Positions 1 through 8,683 of a stretch of DNA of 64,000 bases are shown here, in pieces. The notes beneath the pieces were generated by a model, which was not told the origin of the DNA, searched no databases, and was given only the letters and a program-made list of their open reading frames with translations. The first letter of the stretch is position 1; the number at the start of each line of letters is the position of its first letter. Source of the stretch: Antribacter soli (GTDB lineage: Bacteria > Actinomycetota > Actinomycetes > Actinomycetales > Cellulomonadaceae); contig NZ_JAKGSG010000018.1 in assembly GCF_021568775.1 (NCBI RefSeq), forward strand, positions 27,841-91,840, written 5' to 3'. The position numbers and the translations under genes were made by a program.

Positions 1-889
1 CGGTCTCGTGACGGGCCGACAGCTCCTGCTCCACGGCCTCGCGGCGCGTGACGATCTCGAGCTGGGCCTCCGAGAGGGCCGAGCGGGCCTGCTCGCGCAG
101 GTCCTCGAGCTCGGTGGTGACGGCGTTCGCCGCCTCGGCCGCCTGCCGGCGGGCCTCGGCGACCTGGCTCTCCACGTCGCGTCGCGTGCGCTCGAGCAGC
201 TCGGCGGACTCGCGCTCCGCGGCCTCGCGCTGGGCGGCGGTCTCGGCGGCCACCTGGGCACGCAGCTGGGCGGCGTCGCGCTCGGTCGTGACGCGCAGCT
301 CGGTGGTCTCGCGCTCGACGGTCGCGCGCAGCGTGCCGAGCTCGCGCTCGAGGCTGGCGCGGCGCTCGCTCTCCTCGGTCGCGAGGCCGCTCGTGATGAG
401 CGCGGCCTCGCGCTCGGCGGAACCGACGAGCTCCTCGGCGCGGCGCTGGGCGCCGAGCAGGTGGCCCTCCGCCTCGGCGGCCGTGGTGGTGCGGATCTCC
501 TCGGCCTCGCGGCGGGCGCTCGAGAGCAGCTCGGCGACCTCGGACTCCGCGCGGGAACGCACCTGGCCCGCGGAGAGCTTGGCGCGCGCCATGACGTCGG
601 CAGCCTGCTGGTTGGCCTGCGCCAGGATGTCGGCCGACTGCTCCTCGGCGGACCGGAGAAGCTGCTCGATGCGCGATCCGAGGCCGGAGTAGGACGGCCG
701 GTCGTTCTCGCGCAGCGCGCGCTTGGCGTCGCTGAGCTCCTGGGTGAGCTGCATCGCCCGGCCGTCGGCGGTCTCGACCTGCCGGCGCGCCTCCTCCAGG
801 GCGTGCGTCAGGCGGGCCATGTGGCTGTCGACCTGCTCGCGGTCGTAGCCACGCATGGCGGTCGGAAAGAGCGAGCCCTGGTCGGACAC
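1..889 (-). CDS. DivIVA-like coiled-coil protein (3' end outside window)
   Basis: The readable part is about 296 residues and runs off the left edge. A DivIVA-type N-terminus (GYDREQVDSHMARL, about residues 13-26) is followed by a short linker. After that comes an almost unbroken Glu/Arg/Ala-rich coiled coil (repeated motifs such as REAEEI, ERRASLEREL, QREAAERESAELL). Proteins of this design (DivIVA/Wag31, Scy/FilP-like) organise polar growth or division at the membrane; that role is inferred. The start chosen is GTG at 889, because GGAGG lies 9 nt upstream and the reading adds the residues SDQGSLFPTA before the domain. A later ATG at 856 is possible. It is divergent from the next gene. Confidence 0.8.
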   Translation of the reverse strand, partial: MSDQGSLFPTAMRGYDREQVDSHMARLTHALEEARRQVETADGRAMQLTQELSDAKRALRENDRPSYSGLGSRIEQLLRSAEEQSADILAQANQQAADVMARAKLSAGQVRSRAESEVAELLSSARREAEEIRTTTAAEAEGHLLGAQRRAEELVGSAEREAALITSGLATEESERRASLERELGTLRATVERETTELRVTTERDAAQLRAQVAAETAAQREAAERESAELLERTRRDVESQVAEARRQAAEAANAVTTELEDLREQARSALSEAQLEIVTRREAVEQELSARHET

Positions 890-1091
890 AGTGCAGACCT
901 CCGTGGTTGGGACCGGTTTGTTCCCCGGGTCAAGGTACTCCGGGTGCCAGTGGCGACTTCCGGCGCTCAGGATACGCGGCAGAGCCTGGTTCGGAACACT
1001 GGCTGTCCATCTGGTTCACCCCCGACGGTACGGGCGGTTCATGCAGGTGGGGTGTGAAGGATTCGTGACGATCCTCGCCAGCAGGCCCTCC

Positions 1092-1122
1092 TGGACAGGA
1101 CCTCAGCCCGCGTACCTATGCT
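1092..1122 (+). promoter_or_regulatory. probable sigma-70 promoter for the 1151 gene
   Basis: TGGACA (1092-1097) matches the -35 consensus at 5 of 6 positions. TATGCT (1117-1122) is a plausible -10 with a 19-nt spacer. This would give a leader of about 22 nt carrying GAAGGGA before the GTG start at 1151. The rest of the 890-1150 divergent gap shows nothing else I can name. Confidence 0.45.
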
Positions 1123-1150
1123 GGAACGTCCACGTCGAAGGGATTGTTCG

Positions 1151-3052
1151 GTGGTGCAACGGATTCTCGCGGCCCTCCTGATCGTGCTCGGTCTGGGTGG
1201 GATCGGCCTGGGGGTCGCCTCCGCGACCGTCTGGCGCGGGGCAGACACGGTCGTCGCGCAAGCGGTGCCCAGCGGCGACGCCGCGCTCGTCGTCACCGAC
1301 CCCGGGGTCCTCGGCCTCGTGGCCGACGACGTCACGGTCACCGCGACGGTGCCCGAGGGGCAGACCGTGACGCTGGCCGTGGGCCGCGACGTCGACGTCC
1401 TCGGCTGGGTCGGTGCGGACCCGTACGACCGCGTCACCGGCCTGTCGGACTGGGAGACGCTCGACGTCACGCCCGGTGCGGCCGCCACGGACGACGCCGC
1501 CGCGACGGACCCGTCCGCGCCGGCTGCCGACCCGTCCGCGCCCGCCGAGGGCGAGGCCGCGACGGAGACGACCGTTCCCGCCCTGGTGGGCCCGGACCCT
1601 GCCGGCTCCGACATGTGGGTGTCCGAGGTCACCGGGCAGACCAGCGTCAGCCTGCGCTGGAGCACTCCTGAGGCGCCGGGCCGCTGGGTCCTGCTCGCCG
1701 CCGGGGTCGGCGACGGCGCGACGCCGCCCACCGTCGAGCTCACGTGGCCACGCGAGGCCGGGACGCCGTACCTGTGGCCGGGCGTGCTCGGCGGCGTCGT
1801 CCTGATCGGGCTCGGCGTCGTCGTCCTGCTCGGTGCTCGCCGCGTGAAGCGCCGCGTCGCGGCGTCCCGGCCCGGCCGGGCCGTGAGCTCGGTCGCCTCG
1901 GCGGCCCGCTCGCAGGTCTCCAAGGGTGGCGGGTCTGGTTCGCGCCGCCGCGGCACGACCGAACCGCAGGCCGTTCCCGCGACCCCCGGGTCCGACGACG
2001 TCCCCGGCGCCCCGGGCACGGACGACGCCTCCGCGGAGGAACGGCAGGCGGGGGCCGGTCTGTGGGGCGCAGTAGCGCCCGCCGCGTCCCCGTTCGCCGC
2101 GTCCCCGTTCGGCGGCCCGGCAGAGCCGGCCCCCTTCGGCGGTGCGCCGGAGCCGGCCCCGTTCGGCGGCCCGGCAGAGCCGGCCCCCTTCGGCGGTGCG
2201 CCGGAGCCGGCCCCGTTCGGGAGCCCGGCGGAGCCGGCTCCGTTCGGCGGTGCGCCCGACCGGGCGCCCTTCGGCTCGGTCCCCGAGCCGGCCCCGTTCG
2301 GCGGGCTTTCGCCTGTTGAGCCGGCCTACGGCGGCGGTGTGCCCGAGCCGGCCTACGGCGGCGGTGTGCCCGGACCCTTCGGCGCGGCGCCTCAGCCTGG
2401 TCCGCAGGGTCCCGAGCCGGGTCCGGTCCCGATGGACGCGCCCGCCGCGGGCCTGCGCCGCGGCCGGCGTCGGCTCGCGGGCGGCGCTCCGCAGCCCGCT
2501 CCCGAGCCGTCCGGCGGCTTCGGGGCACTCGGCGGCCCGCCCGCCGGCGCTCCGGTGGCCGACCCGGCCGCCGCTCAGCTCGCCCCGCAGGCGGCCCCGC
2601 CGCAGGCCGGCGGCCCGTTCTCCCTGCGCGGCCGACGCCGCCCTGGGCCAGGCGGTCCGGGCGCCCCCGGCGCCGCACAGGCCGCCGGCGCCCAACAGGT
2701 CCCCGCCGCTCCTGTCCAGGGCTATCCGGCCCCGGCGCAGGGCTACGCGGACCCGGCACAAGGCTACGGAGCGCCCGACCCGGCGGGCGGTCACGTCGTG
2801 CCGAGCGCCCCGACAGGCCCCGGCACGGGCGACCAGGCCGGCGCTCCGGCGTCGGACCGGCCGCTCACACGGCGCGAGCTGCGCATGCGCGACCAGGCCG
2901 AGCGTCGCGCGGCCACGGGCACCATGCCCGTCGTGCCCGGGCCCGAGGCACCCGCCGAGGAAGCACATCCGCAAGAGGAGGGGTCGACCGGCCGCGCAGC
3001 GGCGTGGCGGCAGACCTGGGGCTTCTCGGGCGGCGACGGAGGAGAGCGATGA
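1151..3052 (+). CDS. membrane protein with long repetitive Pro/Ala/Gly-rich tail
   Basis: 633 residues; I do not recognise the family. Residues about 4-25 form a first transmembrane segment. An extracellular domain of about 180 residues follows, with an Ala/Pro/Asp linker (DPSAPAADPSAPAE), then a second transmembrane segment at about 209-229 and a basic stop-transfer (RRVKRRVAA). The remaining 400 residues are cytoplasmic-type low complexity. They include an imperfect repeat of FGGPAEPAP / FGGAPEPAP between about residues 316 and 395, and Arg-rich islands. Start: GTG at 1151 with GAAGGGA upstream, just before the hydrophobic segment. The stop overlaps the ATG of the next gene by 4 nt, so the two are probably co-translated. 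Function unknown; an envelope scaffold is only a guess. Confidence 0.75.
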   Translation: MVQRILAALLIVLGLGGIGLGVASATVWRGADTVVAQAVPSGDAALVVTDPGVLGLVADDVTVTATVPEGQTVTLAVGRDVDVLGWVGADPYDRVTGLSDWETLDVTPGAAATDDAAATDPSAPAADPSAPAEGEAATETTVPALVGPDPAGSDMWVSEVTGQTSVSLRWSTPEAPGRWVLLAAGVGDGATPPTVELTWPREAGTPYLWPGVLGGVVLIGLGVVVLLGARRVKRRVAASRPGRAVSSVASAARSQVSKGGGSGSRRRGTTEPQAVPATPGSDDVPGAPGTDDASAEERQAGAGLWGAVAPAASPFAASPFGGPAEPAPFGGAPEPAPFGGPAEPAPFGGAPEPAPFGSPAEPAPFGGAPDRAPFGSVPEPAPFGGLSPVEPAYGGGVPEPAYGGGVPGPFGAAPQPGPQGPEPGPVPMDAPAAGLRRGRRRLAGGAPQPAPEPSGGFGALGGPPAGAPVADPAAAQLAPQAAPPQAGGPFSLRGRRRPGPGGPGAPGAAQAAGAQQVPAAPVQGYPAPAQGYADPAQGYGAPDPAGGHVVPSAPTGPGTGDQAGAPASDRPLTRRELRMRDQAERRAATGTMPVVPGPEAPAEEAHPQEEGSTGRAAAWRQTWGFSGGDGGER

Positions 3053-4047
3053 ACCGCAGGACGAGGCGGACGGGCCTGGTGGCCCTGGCCGCGACGACGG
3101 CGCTGCTGGCAGGGTGCGCAGCCGAGCTGCCGACGCCGGCGGCAGAGGAGGCGGTCGTCGCACCGGTGCTGGGCCTGGACCAGGAGAAGCGGGTCCTCGA
3201 GTCCGTCCGGGCGACGCTGGAGGCGGCCCAGGCGAACAACGACCTGGAGTCGTTGAAGACCCGGCTGACGGGCCCAGCCCTGGACCTGCGGTGGCGTCAG
3301 CTCGAGGTGGCGCAGAGGCGGGGCAACGCCGACCTGGTGACGCAGCTCCCCATGGAGGCCCAGCAGGTCGTCCCGCCGACGACCACGACGTGGCCGCGCA
3401 CGTCGTTCGCCGTCAGCGTGGTGCCGGCGGACCTGACGCCGCAGCGCCTCATGGCGTTCGACCAGGCCACGGCGCGTGACCCCTACAGGCTGTGGGGCTG
3501 GGTCCAGCTCCTGCCGAACACGGTGCTACCGGCGTTCGCGAAGCCCGACTTCGGCAGCGAGGTGCTCGCGCCGGACGACGCAACCCTGCTCGTGACGCCC
3601 TCGGACGCCGTCGCGCAGTACTCGGACGTGCTGAACGCCGGTGACGGGTCGCAGTTCGCGCCCACCTTCACGCAGGACAAGTTCCGCGAGTTCGTGGCGG
3701 GCAACACGGCCACGCAGACCGAGGCGCTCAAGGCTGCCGCGGGCAGCACGTACACGATGCAGTTCTCGACGACGGAGGACCCGCCGCGCGCGATGCGTAC
3801 CCTCGACGGCGGGGCGATCGTCATGGCTCGGCTGTCGAGCCTCGAGTCGTTCAACGGCCCGACCGGCGCCAAGATCGGGCCGCAGACGGAGACCGCGAAG
3901 GCGATCTTCGGCGACGCGCAGCCGTCGAACGTCCTGAAGATCACGTATGTCGACGTGGTGGCTCTGTACGTCCCGGCGGCGGGGTCGATCGAGCAGGTCT
4001 CCCTGGTGGGCTTCACGCACGTCGCGGACGCGGTCGCGAACAGCTGA
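3049..4047 (+). CDS. secreted lipoprotein of unknown function
   Basis: 332 residues. It has a clear lipoprotein signal: basic MNRRTRR, a hydrophobic stretch, and lipobox LLAGC with the acylated Cys at residue 23. It is predicted to be anchored outside the membrane. The mature part is a soluble alpha/beta protein with no enzyme motif that I recognise. The start ATG overlaps the previous stop (ATGA), so it is translationally coupled to the two-pass membrane protein before it. The pair probably acts together at the envelope. Lipoprotein call strong, function unknown. Confidence 0.8.
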   Translation: MNRRTRRTGLVALAATTALLAGCAAELPTPAAEEAVVAPVLGLDQEKRVLESVRATLEAAQANNDLESLKTRLTGPALDLRWRQLEVAQRRGNADLVTQLPMEAQQVVPPTTTTWPRTSFAVSVVPADLTPQRLMAFDQATARDPYRLWGWVQLLPNTVLPAFAKPDFGSEVLAPDDATLLVTPSDAVAQYSDVLNAGDGSQFAPTFTQDKFREFVAGNTATQTEALKAAAGSTYTMQFSTTEDPPRAMRTLDGGAIVMARLSSLESFNGPTGAKIGPQTETAKAIFGDAQPSNVLKITYVDVVALYVPAAGSIEQVSLVGFTHVADAVANS

Positions 4048-4092
4048 CCGCGCCGGGTCGGCCGCGGCGCCGTGACTTCGTAGGATGGCCCC

Positions 4093-5037
4093 ATGAGCAG
4101 TCCCACTCCGCAGCCTGCCTTCTCCGCCCGCGGCGCTGTCGACCTGTCCGCGCTGACCCGCCCGCAGGCCCCGCCGCCTGGTGAGCCGGGCGGGGCGCCC
4201 GCAGCCGGCGGCTACGTGATCGACCTGACGGACGCCAACTTCGAGCAGGTGGTCCGCGACTCCTCGAAGTATCCCGTCGTGGTGCTCCTGTGGATCCCGA
4301 CCGATGCCTCGAACGCCGAGCTCGGCAGCACGCTCGGCGCGCTCGCCGAGGAGTACGCCGGCCGCTTCCTGCTCGGGCGCGTCGATGCCCAGGAGTACCC
4401 GCAGCTCGCGGCGGCGTTCCAGGTCCAGGGCGTGCCGACCACCGTCGCAGTGCTGCAGGGGCAGCCACTGCCCCTCTTCGCAGGCAGCGCGCCGGCCGAC
4501 CAGGTGCGCGGCGTGATCGACCAGGTGCTGGCCGCGGCCGAGCAGAACGGTGTGACAGGCCGCGTGCCCGCGCCCGGCGCCGAGGCCGCCGGCGCCGAGC
4601 CGGAGGAGGAGCAGGAGCCGCCGCTGCCGCCCCTGCACCAGGAGGCGTACGACGCGATCGAGCGCGACGACCTCGATGCCGCGGTGGCCGCGTACGAGAG
4701 AGCGCTCAAGCAGGACCCGCGCGACGCGATGGCCTCGGCAGGGCTGGCGCAGGTGCGCCTCCTGCAGCGCACCCACGGCGCCGACCTCGCCACGGTGCGC
4801 AAGGCCGCGGCCGACGGGCCGGAGGACGTCGACGCCCAGCTCGCCGTGGCCGACCTGGACCTGCTCGGCGGCAAGGTCGAGGACGCCCTGGAGCGCCTGC
4901 TCGACCTCCTGCCGGGGGCCTCGGCCGACGCCAAGGAGAAGCTGCGTGTGCGGCTCCTGGACTACTTCGAGGTGGTCGGACCCACTGACCCGCGCGTGGG
5001 CAAGGCCCGTCAGCGCCTGGCGATCAGCCTGTACTGA
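4093..5037 (+). CDS. thioredoxin-fold/TPR protein (CnoX/YbbN-like)
   Basis: 314 residues. A thioredoxin-like domain (about 45-150; VIDLTDANFEQVVRDSSKYP, GVPTTVAVLQG) precedes an acidic linker (PEEEQEPP) and a C-terminal tetratricopeptide-like domain of about 130 residues. This is the layout of E. coli CnoX (YbbN), a chaperedoxin. The usual CxxC is absent: the active-site segment reads LLWIPTDASN, so no thiol redox chemistry is expected. A holdase or co-chaperone role is inferred. The start ATG lies 6 nt after TAGGAT (4081-4086) and no Shine-Dalgarno is visible, suggesting a leaderless mRNA. Its 3' end faces glgB across a long inverted repeat. Confidence 0.85.
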   Translation: MSSPTPQPAFSARGAVDLSALTRPQAPPPGEPGGAPAAGGYVIDLTDANFEQVVRDSSKYPVVVLLWIPTDASNAELGSTLGALAEEYAGRFLLGRVDAQEYPQLAAAFQVQGVPTTVAVLQGQPLPLFAGSAPADQVRGVIDQVLAAAEQNGVTGRVPAPGAEAAGAEPEEEQEPPLPPLHQEAYDAIERDDLDAAVAAYERALKQDPRDAMASAGLAQVRLLQRTHGADLATVRKAAADGPEDVDAQLAVADLDLLGGKVEDALERLLDLLPGASADAKEKLRVRLLDYFEVVGPTDPRVGKARQRLAISLY

Positions 5038-5052
5038 GCGGGTTCAAGGTAG

Positions 5053-5151
5053 TCGGTCGGTATTTCCTTCCGCGAGGCGACCATCCGGCCGCTCGTTCCT
5101 CGCGGCCTCCCGCCAGGCCCATCCAGCCTCGCGGAAGGAAATACCGACCGA
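5053..5151. terminator. long inverted repeat between convergent genes, likely bidirectional terminator
   Basis: A perfect 26-bp inverted repeat (5053-5078 with 5126-5151) encloses a 47-nt loop. It lies between the 3' ends of the CnoX-like gene and glgB. The left flank GGTAGTCG is shared with the hairpins at 24613 and 37491. No long U-run follows, as is common in GC-rich actinobacteria. The stem is longer than a terminator needs, so a repeat-element origin is possible. Confidence 0.6.
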
Positions 5152-5185
5152 ATACCCCCGGCCCGGCCCGGCCCGGACCGACCCA

Positions 5186-7432
5186 CTACTTCGCGCCCGG
5201 CTCCGGCACGAGCACCAGCGCGCCCAGCGGCGGCACCCGCAGGGTGGCGGACTGCCCGCGGCCCTTCCACGGCACGTCCTGCGCGTGGACCCACCCCATG
5301 TTGCCCACCCCGGACCCGCCGTACTCGACCGCGTCGGTGTTCAGGGCTTCGAGCCATACGCCGGTGGGGGAGTCGGGCAGGGACACGCGGTAGCCCTCGT
5401 GCGGCACGCCCGAGAAGTTGACGATGACGACGACCGGGTCCCCGGAGAGCGACCGGCGGACGTAGGCGAGGACGTTGTGGTCGGCGTCGTCGGAGTCGAG
5501 CCACTCGAAGCCTGCGGGCTCGAAGTCTCGCTCCCACAGGGCGGGCGTGCGCCGGTACAGCGCGTTGAGGTCGCGCACGAGCTGCTGGACGCCGGCGTGG
5601 CCCGGGTTGCCGAGCAGGTCCCACCGCAGTCCTTCGCCCTCCGCCCACTCGACGTCCTGGGCGAACTCGCACCCCATGAAGAGCAGCTGCTTGCCGGGGT
5701 GGGTCCACTGGTAGGCGAGGAACGAGCGCACGCCCGCGAGCTTCTGCCAGTGGTCGCCAGGCATCTTGCCGAAGAGCGAGCCCTTGCCGTGCACCACCTC
5801 GTCGTGGCTGATCGGCAGCACGAACTGCTCGGAGAACGCGTAGACCAGCGAGAACGTCACCTCGTGGTGGTGGTACCGGCGGTACATCGGGTCCTCGGCG
5901 AGGTAGCGCAGGGTGTCGTTCATCCACCCCATGTTCCACTTGAGGCCGAAGCCGAGGCCGCCGAACGAGGTCGGCGTCGTGACGCCGGGGAAGGCGGTCG
6001 ACTCCTCGGCGATCATCATGACGCCGGGCGTGCGCCGGTAGGCGGTGGCGTTGGTCTCCTGGAGGAACGCGATGGCGTCCAGGTTCTCCCGCCCGCCGTG
6101 CACGTTGGGCTGCCACTGACCAGGCTCGCGCGAGTAGTCGAGGTAGAGCATGGAGGCCACGGCGTCGACGCGCAGCGCGTCGGCGTGGAACTCCTCGAAC
6201 CAGTAGGTGGCGTTCGCGACGAGGAAGTTGCGCACCTCCCGGCGGCCGAAGTCGAAGACGTACGTGCCCCAGTCGGGGTGCTCGCCGCGCGTGGGGTCGC
6301 CGTGCTCGTACAGCGCGGTCCCGTCGAACCGGGCGAGGGCGAAGTCGTCGCGGGGGAAGTGCGCGGGGACCCAGTCGAGGATCACGCCGACGCCGGCGCC
6401 GTGCAGGCAGTCGACGAGATACCGGAAGTCGTCGGGGTGCCCGAACCGGGACGTCGGCGCGTAGTACGACGTCACCTGGTAGCCCCAGGAGCCGCCGTAG
6501 GGGTGCTCGGCGACCGGCATGAACTCGACGTGGGTGAAGCCCTGCTCGACCGCGTACGTCGTGAGCTGCTCGGCGAGCTCCCGGTAGGACAGGCCGGGCC
6601 GCCACGACCCCAGGTGCACCTCGTACACGCTCATCGGCCCGCTGTGCGGGTCGCGGGCCGCGCGGGCCGCGAGCCATTCGTCGTCGTCCCACGCGTAGGC
6701 CGACTCGATCACGATGCTCGCCGTCGAGGGCGGCACCTCGGTGCCCTTGGCGAGGGGGTCGGCCTTGGCGCGCCAGACGCCGTCGGCCCCGAGGATCTCG
6801 TACTTGTAGCGCGTGCCGGCGCCGACGCCCGGCACGAACAGCTCCCACACCCCGGACGAGCCGAGCGAGCGCATCGGGTGGGTGGGGCTCCAGTGGTTGT
6901 GGTCGCCGAGGAGGCGCACGCCGCGCGCGTTCGGCGCCCACACCGCGAACGACGTGCCGGACACCTCGCCGAGCACGCTCGGGTAGCGCCGCGGGTTCGC
7001 GCCCAGCACGCGCCACAGCTCCTCGTGGCGCCCCTCGCCGACGAGGTGCAGGTCCACCTCGCCGAGGGTGGGCAGGAAGCGGTAGGGGTCGTCCGCCGTC
7101 GACTCGAGGTCGCCGTAGCGGGCCCGGATGCGGTAGTCCGGGACGTCGTACCGCAAGGGTGCGGAACGGCGTCTGGCCGAGCCGCTGGGCTTCTCCTCGG
7201 GCGGCACGGCGGCCGGCACGACGGCGGCCCACACGCCCGCGCCCTCGTGCTCGGCGGGGTGCTCGCCGTCGGGCGTCACCACGACGACCTCGTCGGCGAG
7301 AGGGCGAAGGGCCCGCACGACGGCGAAGGGTCCGTCGAGCAGGTGCGGTCCCAGGACGGCGTGCGGATCGAAGTGCGCGCCCTGCGCGATAGCGGTCAGG
7401 GTCTCGAGGTCCACGGCGGGCAGGTCTGCCAT
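5186..7432 (-). CDS. glgB: 1,4-alpha-glucan branching enzyme
   Basis: 748 residues, normal for a GlgB with an extra N-terminal module. It forms alpha-1,6 branches in glycogen-like glucan (GH13, cytosolic). Visible: an N-terminal GlgB module, a CBM48 region ([20 protein letters not shown], near 160-180), and the GH13 barrel with nucleophile in [11 protein letters not shown] (about 422), acid in [12 protein letters not shown] (about 475) and the conserved [12 protein letters not shown] (about 543). The C-terminal beta domain ends [15 protein letters not shown]. Start: ATG at 7432, preceded by AAAGGTGA 5 nt upstream; longer in-frame starts lack such a site. It belongs with maltokinase, treS and glgE to the GlgE glucan route, although a sugar transporter cluster now separates them. 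Confidence 0.95.
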   Translation of the reverse strand: MADLPAVDLETLTAIAQGAHFDPHAVLGPHLLDGPFAVVRALRPLADEVVVVTPDGEHPAEHEGAGVWAAVVPAAVPPEEKPSGSARRRSAPLRYDVPDYRIRARYGDLESTADDPYRFLPTLGEVDLHLVGEGRHEELWRVLGANPRRYPSVLGEVSGTSFAVWAPNARGVRLLGDHNHWSPTHPMRSLGSSGVWELFVPGVGAGTRYKYEILGADGVWRAKADPLAKGTEVPPSTASIVIESAYAWDDDEWLAARAARDPHSGPMSVYEVHLGSWRPGLSYRELAEQLTTYAVEQGFTHVEFMPVAEHPYGGSWGYQVTSYYAPTSRFGHPDDFRYLVDCLHGAGVGVILDWVPAHFPRDDFALARFDGTALYEHGDPTRGEHPDWGTYVFDFGRREVRNFLVANATYWFEEFHADALRVDAVASMLYLDYSREPGQWQPNVHGGRENLDAIAFLQETNATAYRRTPGVMMIAEESTAFPGVTTPTSFGGLGFGLKWNMGWMNDTLRYLAEDPMYRRYHHHEVTFSLVYAFSEQFVLPISHDEVVHGKGSLFGKMPGDHWQKLAGVRSFLAYQWTHPGKQLLFMGCEFAQDVEWAEGEGLRWDLLGNPGHAGVQQLVRDLNALYRRTPALWERDFEPAGFEWLDSDDADHNVLAYVRRSLSGDPVVVIVNFSGVPHEGYRVSLPDSPTGVWLEALNTDAVEYGGSGVGNMGWVHAQDVPWKGRGQSATLRVPPLGALVLVPEPGAK

Positions 7433-7535
7433 GGGATCACCTTTCCACGGACGGGCGTGGCTCGCCGTCACGCCGCGCGATGCGGATACTGAGTCGCTGC
7501 CCGACGTCGTCGCCGGGCCAGGAGGAGGCTGCCCC

Positions 7536-8570
7536 GTGACGCGCATCACCATCGCCGACATCGCCCGCCGCGCGGGCGTGTCCACCGGCGCGGTCTCGTA
7601 CGCGCTCAACGGCCGCCCGGGGGTGTCGGAGGCGACGCGGGAGCGGATCCTGGGCATCGCGACGGAGCTCGGCTGGGCGCCCAGCTCGGCCGCGCGCTCG
7701 CTGTCGGGTGCGCGGACGGAGACGGTCGGCCTGGTCCTGGCGCGTGACCCGAGCACCCTGGGCTTCGAGTCGTTCTACATGCAGTTCGTGGCAGGCATCG
7801 AGTCCGAGCTGGCGGCGCGCGACTACGGCCTCCTGCTGCAGGTCGCGCCCGACCTCGAGGCCGAGCTGCGCACATACCGGAAGTGGCGGGCGGCTCGGCG
7901 GGTGGACGGGATCGTCACGGTGGACCCCCGCGTGGACGACCCGCGGGTGGCGATGCTGGCCGAGGACGGGGCGCTGCCCACGGTGGTGGTGGGGGACCCG
8001 AGCCTGGCGCGCGGGCTCACGAACGTCTGGACCGACGACGCGGCGGCCACGCGCGAGTCGCTGCGCCATCTCCGGGGCCTGGGGCACCGGGACGTGGCAC
8101 GCGTGTCGGGCGTGCGGAGCTTCGGCCACACCTGGATCCGGGACCAGGCCTTCCGGGAGGAGTCGGCGCGGCTCGGGGTGCGCGCCCGCGTGCTGCCCAC
8201 GGACTACTCGCCCGACCAGGGCGCGGCCGCGACGCGTGCGCTGCTGGCGGACGACCCGGCGCCCACCGCGATCGTGTACGACAACGACGTCATGGCGCTG
8301 GCGGGGCTGGGCGTCGCGGCGTCCATGGGGCTGCGCGTCCCGGGGGACCTGTCGATCGTGGCCTGGGACGACTCGCCGCTGTGCCGGGCGACCTTTCCGC
8401 AGCTCACGGCGCTGAGCCACGACGTGGTCGGCTTCGGCGCGCACGTCGCGCGGCGGCTGTTCGACCGGATGGCGGGGGTGCTGGGCGGGAGCTTCCTCGA
8501 CTCGACACCGACGCTGCGGTTGCGGGGGACGACGGGCCATCCGGAGAGCCGGCCCGTTGCCCAACCGTGA
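7536..8570 (+). CDS. LacI-family transcriptional regulator
   Basis: 344 residues. The LacI helix-turn-helix is at residues 3-25 ([20 protein letters not shown]), followed by the hinge helix and a periplasmic-binding-protein-like effector domain (VGLVLARDP..., [13 protein letters not shown]..., [27 protein letters not shown]). The start is GTG at 7536 with GGAGGAGG 7 nt upstream; the ATG upstream of it would overlap the glgB promoter region. It is divergent from glgB and lies immediately upstream of a sugar ABC importer in the same direction. It most likely represses that importer and perhaps glgB. The effector sugar cannot be read from sequence. Confidence 0.9.
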   Translation: MTRITIADIARRAGVSTGAVSYALNGRPGVSEATRERILGIATELGWAPSSAARSLSGARTETVGLVLARDPSTLGFESFYMQFVAGIESELAARDYGLLLQVAPDLEAELRTYRKWRAARRVDGIVTVDPRVDDPRVAMLAEDGALPTVVVGDPSLARGLTNVWTDDAAATRESLRHLRGLGHRDVARVSGVRSFGHTWIRDQAFREESARLGVRARVLPTDYSPDQGAAATRALLADDPAPTAIVYDNDVMALAGLGVAASMGLRVPGDLSIVAWDDSPLCRATFPQLTALSHDVVGFGAHVARRLFDRMAGVLGGSFLDSTPTLRLRGTTGHPESRPVAQP

Positions 8571-8580
8571 CCATCACTCG

Positions 8581-8609
8581 TTGACTTACGGAAACTTAAC
8601 CGCTTCACT
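8581..8609 (+). promoter_or_regulatory. promoter with possible LacI-type operator before the sugar importer
   Basis: TTGACT (8581-8586) is a good -35. TTCACT (8604-8609), 17 nt further on, is a weak -10. Between them is the near-palindrome GAAAC-N6-GCTTC (8591-8606), of the size and position expected for a LacI-family operator overlapping a promoter. A small hairpin (ACCAGG/CCTGGT, 8624-8641) follows. The operator call is inference. Confidence 0.4.
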
Positions 8610-8683
8610 CGGTCTCGTGCCTGACCAGGAATAGCCCTGGTGCTGGGAAATCACGGGTCAACGACGACGAGAGTGAGACCGAG

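Noticed and set aside
1740..2759. Arg/Pro-rich frames on the minus strand within the repetitive-tail gene
   Set aside because: They mirror the sense repeat and have no start signal; the sense frame has membrane segments and a coupled partner.
8574..8584. GTGACCATCAC near the LacI-type gene end as a CRP/GlxR site
   Set aside because: Half-sites are 3 nt apart, not 6; overlaps the stop region by chance.
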